Shown here: one piece after another, positions 1 to 8,200 of the stretch
Layout of the letters: each line of letters begins with the position of its first letter
Position numbering within the stretch: the stretch's first letter is position 1
Assembly: GCA_023391835.1 (NCBI GenBank)
Contig: JAEWAE010000013.1
Span: 1 to 36,172 of the forward strand
DNA: 36,172 nucleotides
Direction of reading: 5' to 3'
From: Bacillota bacterium
Lineage (GTDB): Bacteria; Bacillota; Clostridia; Oscillospirales; Ethanoligenentaceae
Translations under genes and position numbers: made by a program
The notes under the pieces: model-generated
The model's input: only the letters and a program-made list of their open reading frames with translations
Told to the model about the DNA's origin: nothing
Databases searched by the model: none

Positions 1-40
1 GCGCCCGGGCAGGGGATTTCCCCTTGCCCGGGCGCTTTTT
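1..40 (+). terminator. Intrinsic terminator at left edge
   Basis: A GC-rich hairpin (arms 1-15 and 20-35, loop ATTT, one bulged T) is followed by five T on the plus strand. It should end a plus-strand gene lying to the left of the window, which would converge with the minus-strand gene ending at 55. An A run that would make it work in the minus direction cannot be seen because the window starts here. Confidence 0.8.
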
Positions 41-54
41 CTGCCGGTGAAAAC

Positions 55-303
55 TCAGATTTCGGTCAGGCGGGCGGTCACACCCTCGAGTGCGTTGAGT
101 TTTGCCGCGAAATTTTCCAGCTCGGTGCCTTCCCCCGTCAGTTGCAGCACGATGAGGCCCTGATTGGAGCAGTGGTCGCCCGCCTCGTGAAGCCCCAGCC
201 GCATTTTGATGTGACAGCCGAATTCGGTGAGCAGCGACTGTACCCCGGCCGCCTCCTGCACCCGTTGATTGACCTTGATGAGCATGATCTGAAACGTATC
301 CAT
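55..303 (-). CDS. Small TM1266/ACT-like protein (putative iron-only hydrogenase system regulator type)
   Basis: An 82-residue protein starting MDTFQIMLIKV. The start is ATG at 303, preceded by GGGAGGGG at good spacing; upstream in-frame codons overlap the preceding gene and lack a ribosome site. The pattern of a beta strand (QIMLIKV), a helix with 'LLTEFGCHIKMRLGLHEAG', a second strand (GLIVLQL) and a final helix and strand fits the small ACT-like ferredoxin fold of the TM1266 group. Members are often annotated as regulators of the iron-only hydrogenase system, but direct function is poorly established and no hydrogenase gene is visible here. It lies 28 bases downstream of the GH24 lysozyme gene and probably shares its promoter at 1068-1096. 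The family call rests on remembered sequence pattern, so the fold is fairly likely and the role uncertain. Confidence 0.6.
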   Translation of the reverse strand: MDTFQIMLIKVNQRVQEAAGVQSLLTEFGCHIKMRLGLHEAGDHCSNQGLIVLQLTGEGTELENFAAKLNALEGVTARLTEI

Positions 304-331
304 CAAAATCCCCTCCCGGTCGCGGGCAGCA

Positions 332-1027
332 TCAGATATCGGTGCGATACCGCCCGTCCACAAACATGTCCCATTCGTCCACACGCCGAGTGGTCAGACC
401 GGTCAGCTCCTGCCCATTGCAGTGATTAAACCGGATAAAATCGCTGCGCAGCGTGTCGGCCGATGCGCCCGACTTGATATCCGATGTCAATTGGGTGGCA
501 CGGCTCCAAATATGGTCGCCCAGATTGTAGCTGAAACTTACCAGCGCGTCGAATTGCGACTGGGTCAGATCCACCCCGGCGAATTCCCGATTGACGGAAG
601 CAACGCTGCTTTTGAGGTCGCTTTTGAGCAGAGTGAGCGCCTGTGCCCGCGACAAGGGCGCGGTGCTTTCCCCCGCCTGCACCACATGGCCATAGCCGAT
701 GGTCTGGTTCTGCACGTCCGCCCCGCGATAAGCGGTGGCGGAATACCCCTCATGGGCCGCAACGAAATTCACCAGCTGCGCGGAAGCCTGCCGGTCACCC
801 GCCACACCGTCGCTGACGCCGGAAGTGGCACCGACCCCAGCCGCATCGGCTGAGGCGGAGGAAGAGGCGACCCCATCGCCTATCACCGCATGCTCCAGAC
901 ATTCCCGCAGCACAGACTGAAAGCCTGGTTGCGACCGGTCGGCAGACGAAAGGCTCACGGCGTGCGAAGCCGTGCTCCACCCGGCATTTCCTGTCTGAAG
1001 CGCCTGAATATCCACCGTCCCGACCAA
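332..1027 (-). CDS. GH24 (T4-type) lysozyme / endolysin-like muramidase
   Basis: The C-terminal half is a phage-type lysozyme domain that cleaves the MurNAc-GlcNAc bond of peptidoglycan. Numbering from the upstream GTG at 1039, it shows the catalytic Glu97 in 'AAHEGYSATAY', Asp108 and Thr113 before the 'TIGYGHV' motif, then 'QFDALVSFSYNLG' and 'LTTRRVDEWDMF'. The first 85 residues or so are Ser/Ala/Gly-rich and match no domain I recognise. There is no signal peptide or membrane segment, so export would need a holin-like or non-classical route. The start is uncertain: GTG at 1039 abuts the AAAGG sequence with no spacing, while TTG at 1027 lies about 8 bases from GGGTGG and is preferred. No other phage genes surround it. 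It is first in a two-gene unit with the small ACT-like protein. Confidence 0.8.
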   Translation of the reverse strand: MVGTVDIQALQTGNAGWSTASHAVSLSSADRSQPGFQSVLRECLEHAVIGDGVASSSASADAAGVGATSGVSDGVAGDRQASAQLVNFVAAHEGYSATAYRGADVQNQTIGYGHVVQAGESTAPLSRAQALTLLKSDLKSSVASVNREFAGVDLTQSQFDALVSFSYNLGDHIWSRATQLTSDIKSGASADTLRSDFIRFNHCNGQELTGLTTRRVDEWDMFVDGRYRTDI

Positions 1028-1067
1028 TGTGACGACCACCCTTTCGTTTTACGCTGTATCTGACTTT

Positions 1068-1096
1068 ATGGTACCGTGTTTGCCCCGGTTTGTCAA
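1068..1096 (-). promoter_or_regulatory. Sigma-A promoter for the lysozyme unit
   Basis: On the minus strand TTGACA (1091-1096) is separated by 17 bases from TACCAT (1068-1073). Transcription would start near 1061, leaving a short leader of 22-34 bases before the lysozyme start. The preceding minus-strand gene ends at 1122, so this separates the lysozyme unit from the transglutaminase operon. Confidence 0.75.
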
Positions 1097-1121
1097 TTTT
1101 TTCTGGTCATTTTTACGCGAT

Positions 1122-3527
1122 TCAGTAAATTCCGTGGATCAGGCAGCGCAGTCGGCCGGCAAATTGCCGACAGAGCCCCGGGAACGCGGCGCGGAAGCGC
1201 CAGATATACAGAAGCTCTTCACTCCCCGGCTCCTCGCCACCGTAACACACCCGCTCAAACAGCCGTGTAACACGCGCAAAATCCCACTCGCCCGTGTCCA
1301 GCACAGCCCCGACCCGGGCGGCCAGCTCCGTCGGCGTTTCGTCAGGACGCCGGCCAAGCCCCAGCTTGCCGAGATCGCACAGCAAACCGCCATAAAGCCG
1401 TGTGACCTGCTCCCCGGCACGGCGGCGCCGCAGACGACGCAGACACAGGCGCCTCAGCGCCAGTCGGCCGGGGAAAATCAGCAGCAGAATCGCCGCCAGC
1501 AACGATAAAGCCCACGGGAGCAGCGCCCGCCCATCCATGGGCGCGGTCTTTTTACCCCCTTGCGGCGCGGAGGATGCGGAGGACGCCGTCGAAGCCCCCC
1601 CGCTTTCCGTCTGCGAGGTCACCGCGGAGGAAGTCTGGGAGGATGTGGCCGACGATTCCGCCGCGGCTGCGCCGGATGCGGAATTTCCCACATAGTCGAA
1701 GCCGGGCGTCGCCTCGACGGGGTACCACCCCAGCAGCGGAGAATTCACCTCCACCCACGCGTGAGCCTGATTTTCGGTGACGTGATAGACCCCCTCGTCG
1801 GCGCTGGGCGGCGTGACGTACCCTTCCACATACCGGGCCGGCACACCCGCACAACGCAGCAGCACGGCCATGGCGGTGGCAAAATGCACGCAGTAGCCTT
1901 CCTTGCTGCTGAAAAGAAAATAGTCCACGAAATCCCGGCCGTCGGGCGCGACCTTTGGGTTGAGCGTATAGGAAAAGCCTTTGGCCAGATACTCTTTCAC
2001 AGCCTCCACCTTTTCGGTGTCGGTGCGGCAGGCGCGTGTGAGCCGCTGGGCAAGCTGGCGGGTGCGCGCGGTGACGGCTGTGCCGGGGCTTGAGTACTTT
2101 TCTACCGACGTGCCATACACCTTTTGAAGCTCCAAAGCCAGACCGGAATCCCCATAATAGGAGGCCATTGCTTCCGTCATATCGTTAAAGGCCGTTTCAT
2201 CGGCATTTGCGGCCGTCTGAAAATCCCAAGACATCATGTCATACCGGGGCGCAAGTATCGAATAGGTGGTCTGCGCCCCAACGGACGAATCCAACGCGAA
2301 ATCGGCTATATCCGTGCGAAAATAGATCGTCTGCCGTCCCTTCATGGTTTCACATGAGAAAAAGGGCCGACTCTGGATAAAATACTTTTTGTTGGACACA
2401 TAGCCGTCGGCAAAGTTTGTATCCATATAGCCGATGGGAAGGTAAAGATTATGCGTTGCGGAAAGCAGCGTCACCGTCATATCCTGCAGGGTGACGGCGG
2501 TGTCGTGGCTGCGGTAATAGGGCAGCATTGCCGCGGGCCGCAACGGCTCCATGGTATGAAAAGCGGCCGGGTCGGTGGCATAGATATAGCCGGGTACCCA
2601 TGACGGCACCACCAGCCACCCCTTATAGATTCCGACCGTCTGGTCGGAAGCGGCAACGTCGAGCCTTTCCCAACCGTGACCGGTATAGGTGGAATAAGAG
2701 TTGCCCTTGAGATAGGCGGGCCCGTCGGTGCGCACATTCATCACCGGCGTATCGTCGGAATGGATGGGATGGCCGAAGGCTGTACCGGAATCGCCAAAAC
2801 CGGCGGCGCCCTCGGTTTTACCCTGGAGCCAATCCGCAATTTTATCCCGACTGGCTGTCAGGTGCACCGGGGTGATGCGGTCGGTCAGCGCATAAGCGCC
2901 CAGAGAGGCCGCCATAGCCAGCACCGTGAGCCCCACGGCCACACCCGCCACGTGCCGGCGCGGCATATCCACATAGGGGAACCGCCGGGTGGAGGCGCCG
3001 AACTGCCGGCCGATGAACAGTGCGAGGGCCGCGCCCAGCAGTGTGAGATAGGCCGCCGTATTCACCGAGTAGCCAATGAGGCGCATGCCGCAGCCCACGG
3101 CCGCGCCGCCCAGAAATAATGCCGCCAGCCCGATCCGTGTGCGGGCCAGCAGAAAGACCGCCAGCGCCGTCCCGCCCGTGAGCAGATAGAAAAGCACGGG
3201 AATCAGCGAACCGACGGTAAAGCTCTGGAGCAAACGGGGCATGCGCCACAGCCAGAGGAGAAAAAGGACCAGCGCCGCCGCAATCGCCGCAAGGGTCACG
3301 TGGGTGGTACGCCGGTTGTAAAAAAGCAGCGTCAGCACGGCTAACGCCGCCGCGGCGACCCCCGCAACGGCGGGAACGCTGCCGCGCAGCGAGTCGGGCA
3401 CCAGGAACGCCTGCATCAGGAGCATGGCAAGCGACGCCGATGCCGCAAGCATACCGATATACTCCCATGCCTTGCGGGCCGCTTTTTTCATCTTTGCCTC
3501 CGAGGGCGTGGCGTCGATATGTTTCAT
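1122..3527 (-). CDS. Membrane transglutaminase-like protein (TgpA/DUF3488-transglutaminase-DUF4129)
   Basis: An 801-residue membrane protein. About seven hydrophobic segments fill residues 24-215, followed by a long extracytoplasmic region with a transglutaminase-like core: Cys546 in 'EGYCVHFA', His589 in 'QAHAWVEV' and Glu605 in 'WYPVEATPGF', where the papain-like third residue is usually Asp. A Ser/Ala/Thr-rich linker (615-660) leads to a final membrane segment (668-687) and a cytoplasmic DUF4129-like tail (705-780). Such proteins are the last gene of MoxR-DUF58-TgpA operons; the substrate is generally unknown, with a cell-envelope role suggested. The start at 3527 is chosen because ATG overlaps the DUF58 stop as ATGA, indicating translational coupling. 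No good terminator follows. Confidence 0.88.
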   Translation of the reverse strand: MKHIDATPSEAKMKKAARKAWEYIGMLAASASLAMLLMQAFLVPDSLRGSVPAVAGVAAAALAVLTLLFYNRRTTHVTLAAIAAALVLFLLWLWRMPRLLQSFTVGSLIPVLFYLLTGGTALAVFLLARTRIGLAALFLGGAAVGCGMRLIGYSVNTAAYLTLLGAALALFIGRQFGASTRRFPYVDMPRRHVAGVAVGLTVLAMAASLGAYALTDRITPVHLTASRDKIADWLQGKTEGAAGFGDSGTAFGHPIHSDDTPVMNVRTDGPAYLKGNSYSTYTGHGWERLDVAASDQTVGIYKGWLVVPSWVPGYIYATDPAAFHTMEPLRPAAMLPYYRSHDTAVTLQDMTVTLLSATHNLYLPIGYMDTNFADGYVSNKKYFIQSRPFFSCETMKGRQTIYFRTDIADFALDSSVGAQTTYSILAPRYDMMSWDFQTAANADETAFNDMTEAMASYYGDSGLALELQKVYGTSVEKYSSPGTAVTARTRQLAQRLTRACRTDTEKVEAVKEYLAKGFSYTLNPKVAPDGRDFVDYFLFSSKEGYCVHFATAMAVLLRCAGVPARYVEGYVTPPSADEGVYHVTENQAHAWVEVNSPLLGWYPVEATPGFDYVGNSASGAAAAESSATSSQTSSAVTSQTESGGASTASSASSAPQGGKKTAPMDGRALLPWALSLLAAILLLIFPGRLALRRLCLRRLRRRRAGEQVTRLYGGLLCDLGKLGLGRRPDETPTELAARVGAVLDTGEWDFARVTRLFERVCYGGEEPGSEELLYIWRFRAAFPGLCRQFAGRLRCLIHGIY

Positions 3528-4708
3528 CGGTCGGCACCCGGCAAATCTCCCAGCCGCGCGGCCGTGTCGACCGCTCCGGCTGGAATGCCCCGACGGGCCA
3601 GGTATGCAAGCATGCGCGTTTCTTCCTCCGTCAGCCGGGCGGCGTCGGGTACGGCGCAGACAAGCATCGGCCACCAGCCCGATTCCGCCAGCGCCGCCAG
3701 ACTCTGCACCAGCGCCGGGCTCAGATACGCCGCGCAGACACACAGAGTGGGGTTGCCCTCCCGGCTCTTGCGCTCGCTTGCCAGCAGATCCGCCATGGCG
3801 GCATGGCCGCCGAAGACCCGACCGCCCAGCTCGGCGGCCTGCACACCGAGGTCGGCTTCCCCCCGCACGGCCCGACGGGCAAAGCCGACCGGGCCGGCGG
3901 AAACGACCTCCGTCGCAAGCCCCCGGCGCAACGCCTCCGCCGCAAGGGAAAGTCCGGCCTCCGTCACACAGTCGTAAAGCAGGCGGCACGTCTCGTCGGC
4001 ATATTCCGGACGAAGCCGGTCGATGTAGACGGTCACGCCCTCGCGCCGGCGGGTCTCATACCGCCGGCTCATATAACGGGCGGTGTGGGCCGTCAGTTTC
4101 CAGTGGATATGGCGCAGGGAGTCGCCCGGCCGGTATTCCCGCACGCCGGTATAGCTCTCCGGTTCCGCCGTGCGGGCAAAAAAAGCGGAAACGACCGTCT
4201 CTTTCAGCGGGGCGGAAATACGCTTCGGCAGCGAAAGGTCGTAGATGCGCGGCACCGCGAGCACCCGCTCGGCGGGCAGCCTGCGGGTCAAACTGAAAAG
4301 GCCCAACGGGTCGTAAAAGCGCACCCGGGGCACGCCGATCTCATACGGCCCCACATGAGGCAGTGTCACGGTAAAGTGCAGGTCCTTCGCTTCGCGCGGC
4401 GCGAGGGAAAGATCCATGCGGGCGGTCTCTTTCCCCGTCTGCACGCGGGCACGCAGATGCAGCAGCGGCAGACGCCCGTCGTTGCGCATATGTGCCGTCA
4501 CATCGGCCGGCACCCCGTGGGGAATCACCCGGCGGCCGTCGCCTGACGTGCAGCGAAACCGCCGCTGCACGCAAAGCACATAGCCAAGGGATGCAAACAG
4601 CAGAAACACCAGCAGATACAGCGGCATCGAGCCGACGATATTATCCATTAATAGCGCCGCCGCCGTGCTCAGGGCCAGCAGCACCACAAATCCCACCACA
4701 TTGCCCAT
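3524..4708 (-). CDS. DUF58 domain protein (MoxR-associated)
   Basis: A 394-residue protein. Residues 1-50 carry two hydrophobic segments, followed by a beta-rich region and then the DUF58 signature 'YRPGDSLRHIHWKLTAHT', the hallmark of this family and usually followed by a von Willebrand A-like fold. DUF58 proteins are partners of MoxR ATPases and probably work with them as chaperone or metal-insertion machines; the client is unknown. The ATG at 4708 has GGGGGGC a few bases upstream. The gene lies 18 bases after the MoxR gene and overlaps the transglutaminase gene by four bases, so all three are one transcription unit. Confidence 0.9.
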   Translation of the reverse strand: MGNVVGFVVLLALSTAAALLMDNIVGSMPLYLLVFLLFASLGYVLCVQRRFRCTSGDGRRVIPHGVPADVTAHMRNDGRLPLLHLRARVQTGKETARMDLSLAPREAKDLHFTVTLPHVGPYEIGVPRVRFYDPLGLFSLTRRLPAERVLAVPRIYDLSLPKRISAPLKETVVSAFFARTAEPESYTGVREYRPGDSLRHIHWKLTAHTARYMSRRYETRRREGVTVYIDRLRPEYADETCRLLYDCVTEAGLSLAAEALRRGLATEVVSAGPVGFARRAVRGEADLGVQAAELGGRVFGGHAAMADLLASERKSREGNPTLCVCAAYLSPALVQSLAALAESGWWPMLVCAVPDAARLTEEETRMLAYLARRGIPAGAVDTAARLGDLPGADR

Positions 4709-4726
4709 GATTGCCCCCCGCCGCCG

Positions 4727-5674
4727 CTATCGGGGCAGCACCGGCACCGGCACTTTGGCCAGCACGTCGCCAACCGCCGACTCGGCCGTCCGCCCCGCGA
4801 TCCTCGCGTCGCTGCGTAAAATCAGCCGATGGGCCAGCACGAAGGGCGCAAGGAATTTCACGTCATCCGGCGTCACGTAGTCCCGTCCTTTCAGCAGTGC
4901 ATAGCCCTGGCTCATGCGATACAGCGCAATGGAGCCCCGGGGACTCGCGCCCAGCTCCACATCCGGGTGAGTGCGGGTAGCCGACGCGACGTCGACCATA
5001 TAGCCCCGCACGGCGTCGGCCACCCGCACCTGTGTTGCCGCGCGGCGCACGGCCAGAATATCCTCCTGCCCGGCCACCGGCTCGATGGACCGCCGGGCCG
5101 TGTCGCCCATGGCAAGGATTCGCATCTCTTCCTCCCGCCCGGGATAGCCCATGGCAATGCGCAGCGAAAAGCGGTCGATCTGTGCCTCGGGCAGCGGGTA
5201 GGTGCCCAGATACTCCACCGGATTCTGTGTGGCCAGCACCATGAAGGGCTGCTCCATCCGGTACGTATGGGAATCCACCGTCACCTGATTTTCCTCCATG
5301 ATTTCCAAAAGGCTCGCCTGGGTCTTGGGGGTGGCACGGTTGATCTCGTCGGCCAGAATGAAATGGCTCATCACCGCACCGGGCTGGAACACGAATTCCC
5401 CCGCCTTTGGGTTATAGACGGAAAAGCCCGTGACATCCGACGGCATGGTATCCGGCGTAAACTGGATGCGCCGGAATCCGCAGGAAACCGACTTGGCCAG
5501 CGCGTAGACCAGACTTGTCTTGCCCACGCCGGGTATATCCTCAATCAGCACGTGGCCCGAGCCCGCCATGGCCGCGACCGCCAGTTCCACCTGGCGGTGT
5601 TTGCCGACGATCACCTTTTCGATATTTGCAACCACCCGGTTGAGCACCACACACAGCTCGTCCACCTGATTCAT
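4727..5674 (-). CDS. MoxR-family AAA+ ATPase
   Basis: A 315-residue AAA+ ATPase. Walker A is 'PGVGKTS' (residues 48-54), Walker B is 'ILADEINRA' with Asp109-Glu110, sensor 1 is 'LATQNP', and 'LPEAQIDRFS' is the MoxR-typical stretch after it. MoxR ATPases are thought to remodel or mature partner proteins, usually the VWA/DUF58 protein encoded beside them. ATG at 5674 was chosen because the protein then begins at the usual MoxR N-terminus; GAAAGG abuts it closely, and GTG at 5665 would have better spacing. First gene of the operon, behind a consensus promoter. Confidence 0.93.
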   Translation of the reverse strand: MNQVDELCVVLNRVVANIEKVIVGKHRQVELAVAAMAGSGHVLIEDIPGVGKTSLVYALAKSVSCGFRRIQFTPDTMPSDVTGFSVYNPKAGEFVFQPGAVMSHFILADEINRATPKTQASLLEIMEENQVTVDSHTYRMEQPFMVLATQNPVEYLGTYPLPEAQIDRFSLRIAMGYPGREEEMRILAMGDTARRSIEPVAGQEDILAVRRAATQVRVADAVRGYMVDVASATRTHPDVELGASPRGSIALYRMSQGYALLKGRDYVTPDDVKFLAPFVLAHRLILRSDARIAGRTAESAVGDVLAKVPVPVLPR

Positions 5675-5708
5675 CCTTTCGCCCGTCGATAAAAGCGGCG
5701 GCAATTCA

Positions 5709-5737
5709 ATAGTAACATGTCAATATCAGGGTGTCAA
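5709..5737 (-). promoter_or_regulatory. Sigma-A promoter for the moxR operon
   Basis: Minus-strand TTGACA (5732-5737), 17-base spacer, TACTAT (5709-5714). Predicted transcription start is near 5702, about 28 bases before the MoxR ATG at 5674. Both boxes are near consensus and AT-rich against a GC-rich background. Confidence 0.85.
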
Positions 5738-6102
5738 TCTAGCATTATCCTTTTTATCGGCGCCACGGATAGAAAAAAGAGAGGCTGTTTTGGAAGCATC
5801 CGACGGGGGTCGAAAAGCACGGTTTTGCGACGGAAAGACCGCAAAATATAAGCGAAATGCCCGTAATGGCTGCCGTAGGAGCGGCAAGACGAATTGCAAT
5901 TTATTTTACGGCCCCACGGTTCCGGTAAAAAGGCCGGCGGGAGCCGCCGAATCCGACCGTGCCCGTCGCATATGCAGGCGTGACGTGGTATAATAATAGT
6001 AAATTTCCGTCGAAAAAATCCGCCGCCCTTTTTTAGCCGGCGGCTCCCGGCGGGAACTGCGCAATCGTGCCGGCCTTACCCCCGGACGGAAGAGGTGTGA
6101 TT
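5738..6102. other. Divergent intergenic region
   Basis: No gene is supported here. The only plus-strand frame (5790-5993) has no ribosome site and an Arg/Lys/Gly-rich composition typical of noise. A 7-base inverted repeat TTTTGCG/CGCAAAA sits at 5823-5846 with a 10-base loop and no T run. A leader hairpin CCGCCG/CGGCGG (6020-6043) lies downstream of the plus-strand promoter. I recognise no riboswitch consensus. Confidence 0.5.
5986..5994 (+). promoter_or_regulatory. Extended -10 promoter for the oxidoreductase gene
   Basis: TGGTATAAT is a perfect extended -10 element (TG, one base, TATAAT at 5989-5994). No good -35 box is present 17 bases upstream (TCGCAT), which fits the extended -10 class. 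Transcription would start near 6001, giving a leader of about 100 bases with a hairpin at 6020-6043. Confidence 0.6.
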
Positions 6103-7179
6103 ATGACAAAAGCCGTCTCTTTTGGCATCATTGGCAGCGGCTGGCGCGCCGGGTTTTATCTGCGGGCCGCCCAGGCTCTGCCGCAGCGTTTTGCGGCGTG
6201 CGGGCTGGTGAGCCGCAGCCCGGAAAAGCGTGCCGCCGTCACGCGGGAATGGGGCGTTCCCTGCTTCGCCGACATGGACGATTTGCTCGCCCACGGAGCG
6301 CCCGATTTTCTTGTGATCTCGGTCAACCGGCAGGCCGCCCCAGCGGTGATTGCCCGGGCTGTGAGCCGCGGATTGCCCGTGTTGACGGAAACACCGCCCG
6401 CCGGTGACATGGAAGGGCTGCTCGCGCTGCACCGGCTGGCAAAAGCCGGTGCGATCATCCATGTGGCGGAACAGTATCCGCAGCAGCCCATGCACGCGGC
6501 CCGGCTCGCCGTCGCGCGCTCCGGCGCGCTCGGGACCATCGAGGAAGCGCAGGTGTCTTTTTCACACGGCTACCACGGCGTCGGCATGATACGCGCGCTG
6601 CTGGGCGTGAATTTTGAGAATGCGCGCATCCGGGCGTTCCGTTACCCCACGCGGTTTGTGGCCGGCCCCGGGCGGGACGGCCTGCCCGCCGCCGAGCAGA
6701 TGAAGGAAGCAAATCACGACATCGCGCTCTTTGATTTCGGCGGGAAGCTGGGCGTTTACGACTTTGCCGCCGATCAGCACCGCTCCTATGCCCGCTCCCC
6801 GCGCATCCTCGTGCGGGGCGACCGGGGCGAGATAAACGGCCACGCGGTGCACAGGGTGGAAAATTTCCGTCTGCCGCTGTGTGCGGAGCTGACGCTGCGG
6901 CAGACGGGTCTTGAAGGCAATCTGGAAGGCTTTTTCATCCGGGGCGTAACGCTGGGCGAAAAGTGGGTCTATCGGAATCCCTTTGCGCCCGCGCGTCTGA
7001 CGGAGGAAGAAATCGCCGTGGCCGCCTGCCTGCAGGGCGTGGCTGATACGCTGGCCGGGCAAAAGGGTGGCTATCCCCTTGCCCAGGGGCTTCAGGACCG
7101 CTATCTCGACCAGATGATGGAAGACGCTATCCGCAGCGGAGGCGAAGTCGTCACCGCTACCCAACCCTGGGCGGAGTGA
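6103..7179 (+). CDS. Gfo/Idh/MocA-family NAD(P)-dependent oxidoreductase
   Basis: A 358-residue protein with an N-terminal Rossmann fold ('SFGIIGSGWRAGFYLR', residues 6-21) and the C-terminal alpha/beta domain of the family, including 'NHDIALFDFGGKLGVYDF'. Family members oxidise or reduce sugars, inositols and related polyols. The usual EKP motif, whose Lys acts in catalysis, reads Glu96-Thr97-Pro98 here ('LPVLTETPPAGD'), so the chemistry may be altered or lost. The start is ATG 6103, with GGAAGAGGTG upstream; 6067 is in frame but has no ribosome site. It is followed 49 bases later by a dipeptidase gene. Substrate cannot be assigned. Confidence 0.85.
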   Translation: MTKAVSFGIIGSGWRAGFYLRAAQALPQRFAACGLVSRSPEKRAAVTREWGVPCFADMDDLLAHGAPDFLVISVNRQAAPAVIARAVSRGLPVLTETPPAGDMEGLLALHRLAKAGAIIHVAEQYPQQPMHAARLAVARSGALGTIEEAQVSFSHGYHGVGMIRALLGVNFENARIRAFRYPTRFVAGPGRDGLPAAEQMKEANHDIALFDFGGKLGVYDFAADQHRSYARSPRILVRGDRGEINGHAVHRVENFRLPLCAELTLRQTGLEGNLEGFFIRGVTLGEKWVYRNPFAPARLTEEEIAVAACLQGVADTLAGQKGGYPLAQGLQDRYLDQMMEDAIRSGGEVVTATQPWAE

Positions 7180-7228
7180 GGCCGTCGGGCCCGAACGCAT
7201 TACATACTTTGACTTTAGAAAGACTTGG

Positions 7229-8170
7229 GTGACTGGTTTGAAGTATTTCGATTTACACTGCGACACTATTTCCGAATGTCACGACCGCAGCCAGGGTCTG
7301 CGTCACAACGACCTGCACTGGTCGCTGGAGCGGGCGGGTATTTTCCGCCCCATGGCGCAGGTCTTCGCCATTTTTATCCGGGATAATCTGCGCGGCGAGG
7401 ATGCGCTGGCGCGATTCGACACGCTTTACGACACATTTGAGACCCAGATGCGCCAAAACGCCGACTCCGTTTTTTTCTGCCGCAGCAGGGATGAGCTGGA
7501 GCAGGCCTTTGCCAGCGGCAAGACGGCTGCGCTGCTTTCCATCGAGGGCGGCGCCGCGTTGGGCGGCAAAATGGAAAATCTGGAGCGCACCTATCAAAAA
7601 GGGGTGCGGATTCTGACGCTGACATGGAACGGGCACTGTGAGCTCGGCGACGGCGTGGGCGTGCCGGACGCCGTGGGGCTGACGCCGTTCGGACGGGATG
7701 TGGTGCACCGGATGGAAGAGCTTGGCATGACGGTGGATGTTTCGCATCTGTCGGAAGCGGGATTCTGGGACGTGGCCGAAATCAGCACGCGGCCCTTTAT
7801 TGCCAGTCATTCCGACGCCAAGGCCGTATGCGCGCACCGGCGCAACCTCACCGACCGGCAGTTTGACGAGATCCGTCGGCGCGGCGGGCTGGTGGGCATC
7901 AACCTCTATCGAAATTTTCTAAAAGACGGCGGCGACGGAGCCTCTATGACGGATATCCTGCGCCACATGGAATATTTCCTGACGCGGGGCGGCGAGGAGG
8001 TGCTGGCCATCGGGGGCGACCTCGATGGTTCCGACCTGCCGGACGGCTTTGCCGGTGTGCAGGATCTGGGCCGTGTGTATGAAGAAATGCTGCGTCACTA
8101 CCCGCAGAAGACGGTGGACGCCATCTTTTTCGACAACGCGGCGCGTTTCTTGCGTCAGGCGCTGCGCTGA
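7229..8170 (+). CDS. Membrane dipeptidase family (M19, renal dipeptidase-like)
   Basis: About 313 residues of the M19 zinc peptidase fold, which cleaves dipeptides, including those with a C-terminal D-residue. Metal ligands are visible: His10 and Asp12 in 'YFDLHCDT', Glu in 'LLSIEGGAAL', His in 'MTVDVSHLSEAGFWDV' and His in 'FIASHSDA'. The 'RNLTDRQFDEIRRRGGLVG' segment and 'AIGGDLDGSDLP' are family-typical. There is no signal peptide, so it is probably cytosolic. The start is GTG 7229 with AGAAAG upstream; TTG 7238 is an alternative. It ends 30 bases before the DedA-like coding region, so the two are probably cotranscribed. Confidence 0.9.
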   Translation: MTGLKYFDLHCDTISECHDRSQGLRHNDLHWSLERAGIFRPMAQVFAIFIRDNLRGEDALARFDTLYDTFETQMRQNADSVFFCRSRDELEQAFASGKTAALLSIEGGAALGGKMENLERTYQKGVRILTLTWNGHCELGDGVGVPDAVGLTPFGRDVVHRMEELGMTVDVSHLSEAGFWDVAEISTRPFIASHSDAKAVCAHRRNLTDRQFDEIRRRGGLVGINLYRNFLKDGGDGASMTDILRHMEYFLTRGGEEVLAIGGDLDGSDLPDGFAGVQDLGRVYEEMLRHYPQKTVDAIFFDNAARFLRQALR

Positions 8171-8185
8171 CCGCCGCGCCGGGTC

Positions 8186-8195
8186 AGGAGGTGAT
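8186..8195 (+). promoter_or_regulatory. Strong Shine-Dalgarno site with no canonical start codon
   Basis: AGGAGGTGAT matches the 16S anti-Shine-Dalgarno over its whole length. At normal spacing the reading frame of the downstream DedA-like gene has ATC at 8201, and no ATG, GTG or TTG occurs in that frame until GTG 8255. The frame is closed just upstream by TGA at 8192-8194. This site decides the start choice for the next gene. Confidence 0.8.
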
Positions 8196-8200
8196 CGGGT

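Noticed and set aside
5790..5993. Possible 67-residue plus-strand gene
   Set aside because: No ribosome site, basic low-information composition, and it ends on the promoter of the next gene.
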